Of a stretch of 64,000 nt of DNA, positions 62,171 through 64,000 are shown one piece after another. Position 1 is the first letter of the stretch. The number at the start of each line of letters is the position of its first letter. The DNA is from Lepidurus packardi. Lineage: Eukaryota; Arthropoda; Branchiopoda; Notostraca; Triopsidae. Under the pieces are notes generated by a model. It was not told the origin of the DNA. It saw only the letters and a list, made by a program, of their open reading frames with translations, and did not search any database. The DNA lies in assembly GCA_023053545.1 (NCBI GenBank), contig JAKZAN010000004.1, forward strand, positions 5,952,001 to 6,016,000, in the 5' to 3' direction. The translations under genes and the position numbers were made by a program.

Positions 62171-64000
62171 CACACAAGCGGTGTGAAATATCGCAAATTC
62201 CTAGATAAGTGTTCAAGTATAGAAGGTCAACAGGGTGGTTATAAGAAGTACCAAGCGAACACTCCACGTATTTGCATATGCATGGCGCCAAGTGTCCTGT
62301 AGGAGGAATACACGGCGCCGAGCAGGTGTCGGGAGAGACTTTACCTATACCGGAGGGGGTTGGGGGGCTTGCTTTAGGATGCGGATGAAACACCTTTATA
62401 CTACAACTATAATCAAAAACCACAAGCTGGATACTTACTACCAAGCAAAAATTTTGCGGACAACGACCTACCAAAAACGAACAAAATAAAATAACCGAGA
62501 AAGATAATAAAGTCGTTTGCTTTAGTACGGCTAGGAGAAGGGGCAAAATAGAGACTCCACCCCCTTCTGAGATAAATAAATCGTCTTTTGAAATGGGTTG
62601 TTCTGTGTTCAACGTAAGATGCTGATGGCTTTACATGTAATTTCTCGTCACCAGCATGGAGCCAGCAAAGTCTCAAACTAAACCGGGACTTCGGCGCCAG
62701 ATACACACATTCCATGTCCGATTCTTTTAGAAAGAAAAAGAATTGGAAAGAAAAAGAACTAGAATCTTGGTAAGAAGGCGTAAATCAATGCATAGCAATA
62801 ATACCACACAAAAGTGGTACAAGTAGAATTACATAGTCCAACCTTGTATTCTGAGCCCAAGGGTGGGTAATAATTAAACGGGAACATGCGGGGATGAGGC
62901 AATACAGTACGGATACCATAATGGGACAGTGTAAAATGAGATGAATACAGCTTAATCGATTTGCGGGGAAATGCAATACCATAACAGGTAATTGGTAAGT
63001 CATTAGAATGCGACACAATAATTGAAATTGCTGTTCGCTGAGGGAAAAATAATAACTTAATATGCACATATAAGAGAAAACCCCTTTTGAGTTTACCAAT
63101 CACGATAAGTAAGGAAGTTTACGCAACATGTCTGTCAAATTTTGGTGCAAATAATTGTGCGTAATATGAACTGGATGCTAAAATTTCACTACAGAATCAA
63201 AGGAGCGAACGTGCCCTTTACTATCGTTTCGAATTGGATGCCAAGCGAGAGTATTCGTTACTCAACCAAAAGACTTTATAATCTGTCAAAAGTGAGATGG
63301 GTTGATGGCATGCAGACACGAGACACGTCTTGAACTGAAAACAGTAGCTTTTCTTTATATATGCTAAGGTAAAAAAAAATTGGGCAGGACCGCGTCCGAA
63401 GATAGAACAAGGATGTAGAAAACGGTTGATTAGGGATGCCTATATGATAGTAAAAAGTGGGGCATAATAATAAAAATGTGTCTCAAGATTGTGTTCCAGA
63501 GAGGTTAAACAGCTCGTTAGTGGCGCCAGGCGTCATTTAAACGGATTGGACTTTCCGAGGTTCTATATACTACATAACGTGGATGAAGGTTCATGCAGAC
63601 CGTTCGCCCAGTCCAGGCACATAAATACGAGACATCATTAAAGCCACTTTTATAGAGACTCTCTTTCTCTTTACTTCCAGGTAAAAGCTATGGAAAAATA
63701 ATTCCTGTTTTTATTTCTTTTTGCCTATAAAGAGTCACTGAGACGCTTGCTTTCTTTTTATTTATTTTTTTAGAAAACAAGAGAGATGAGCAACACACTG
63801 GATAGCTAAAGGGAACATATGACTCACTCTGGACAAAAGTAGGAAAAATTCCTGACAAGACTTTTTTTCCCCCTTCCTCCAACATTCACGTCCAAGCCTA
63901 ACAGCCAAGAGCAACGAGTAGAAACTCTTTGAAACCTATCTTGATTGAATATAAATTAGTTACTTATATGAACATTTACATGGAACTTATTCTTGTAAAG
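59901..64000. other. Terminal 4.1 kb without a recognised gene
   Basis: It includes the 5' flank of the FAS1 gene and a CT/AT/AC microsatellite (62122-62176). Frames present are short and without family features. I see no supported coding or RNA gene. Confidence 0.4.
62122..62176. repeat. Compound (CT)n(AT)n(AC)n microsatellite
   Basis: About 34 bases of CT with one interruption, then about 14 of AT, then ACACACA. Confidence 0.9.

Overview
This window is eukaryotic nuclear DNA, and the gene content points to an arthropod. It carries a crustacean cardioactive peptide (CCAP) precursor whose mature peptide reads PFCNAFTGC followed by an amidation glycine and basic cleavage sites. It also carries a Beaten-path (Beat) type immunoglobulin gene, a family known from arthropods. 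Introns are many and mostly short (about 50-90 bp, GT-AG), and genes are packed a few hundred to a few thousand bases apart. A POLD4 gene, an FGFRL1-like gene and an intron-bearing xylose isomerase gene argue against a fly-like insect. A compact-genome crustacean such as a branchiopod is my best guess, but the sequence alone does not settle the species.

Layout. 1-2332 (+): 3' part of a membrane-anchored sushi (CCP) protein with a galactose-binding-like region, followed by a decayed copy of its exons (2710-3519). 4774-7962 (-): FGFRL1-like receptor (three Ig domains, one membrane span, no kinase), with a possible small gene inside one intron. 9824-10307 (+): TMEM230. 11171-11635 (+): CCAP precursor. 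11840-12424 (-): POLD4. 12735-15026 (+): flavin polyamine oxidase. 15338-17552 (+): uridine-cytidine kinase-like UCKL1. 17943-19740 (-): xylose isomerase. 20645-23952: a complete-looking hAT DNA transposon with an 8-bp target duplication. 25410-31226 (+): EDC4, with nested Tigger-like inverted-repeat elements in one intron. 31227-37085: repeats, a decayed coding fragment and a second, internally deleted hAT element. 37086-39790 (-): ornithine decarboxylase. 44151-46183 (-): SMAP-type ArfGAP. 49337-53041 (-): CSE1L/exportin-2. 53372-54737 (-): Beat-like Ig protein. 56615-59900 (-): secreted protein with several fasciclin (FAS1) domains. The last 4 kb has no gene I can support.

Most genes are unrelated housekeeping functions: nuclear export, mRNA decapping, Arf regulation, pyrimidine salvage and DNA polymerase delta. 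Two act in polyamine metabolism (ornithine decarboxylase makes putrescine, the oxidase breaks down or back-converts polyamines), but they lie 22 kb apart. The extracellular and neural genes (CCAP, Beat, FAS1, FGFRL1, sushi) form a second theme without obvious co-regulation.

Gene models were built by hand from reading frames, GT-AG junctions, phase agreement and remembered family alignments. All exon joins given keep the frame. UTRs are not annotated.
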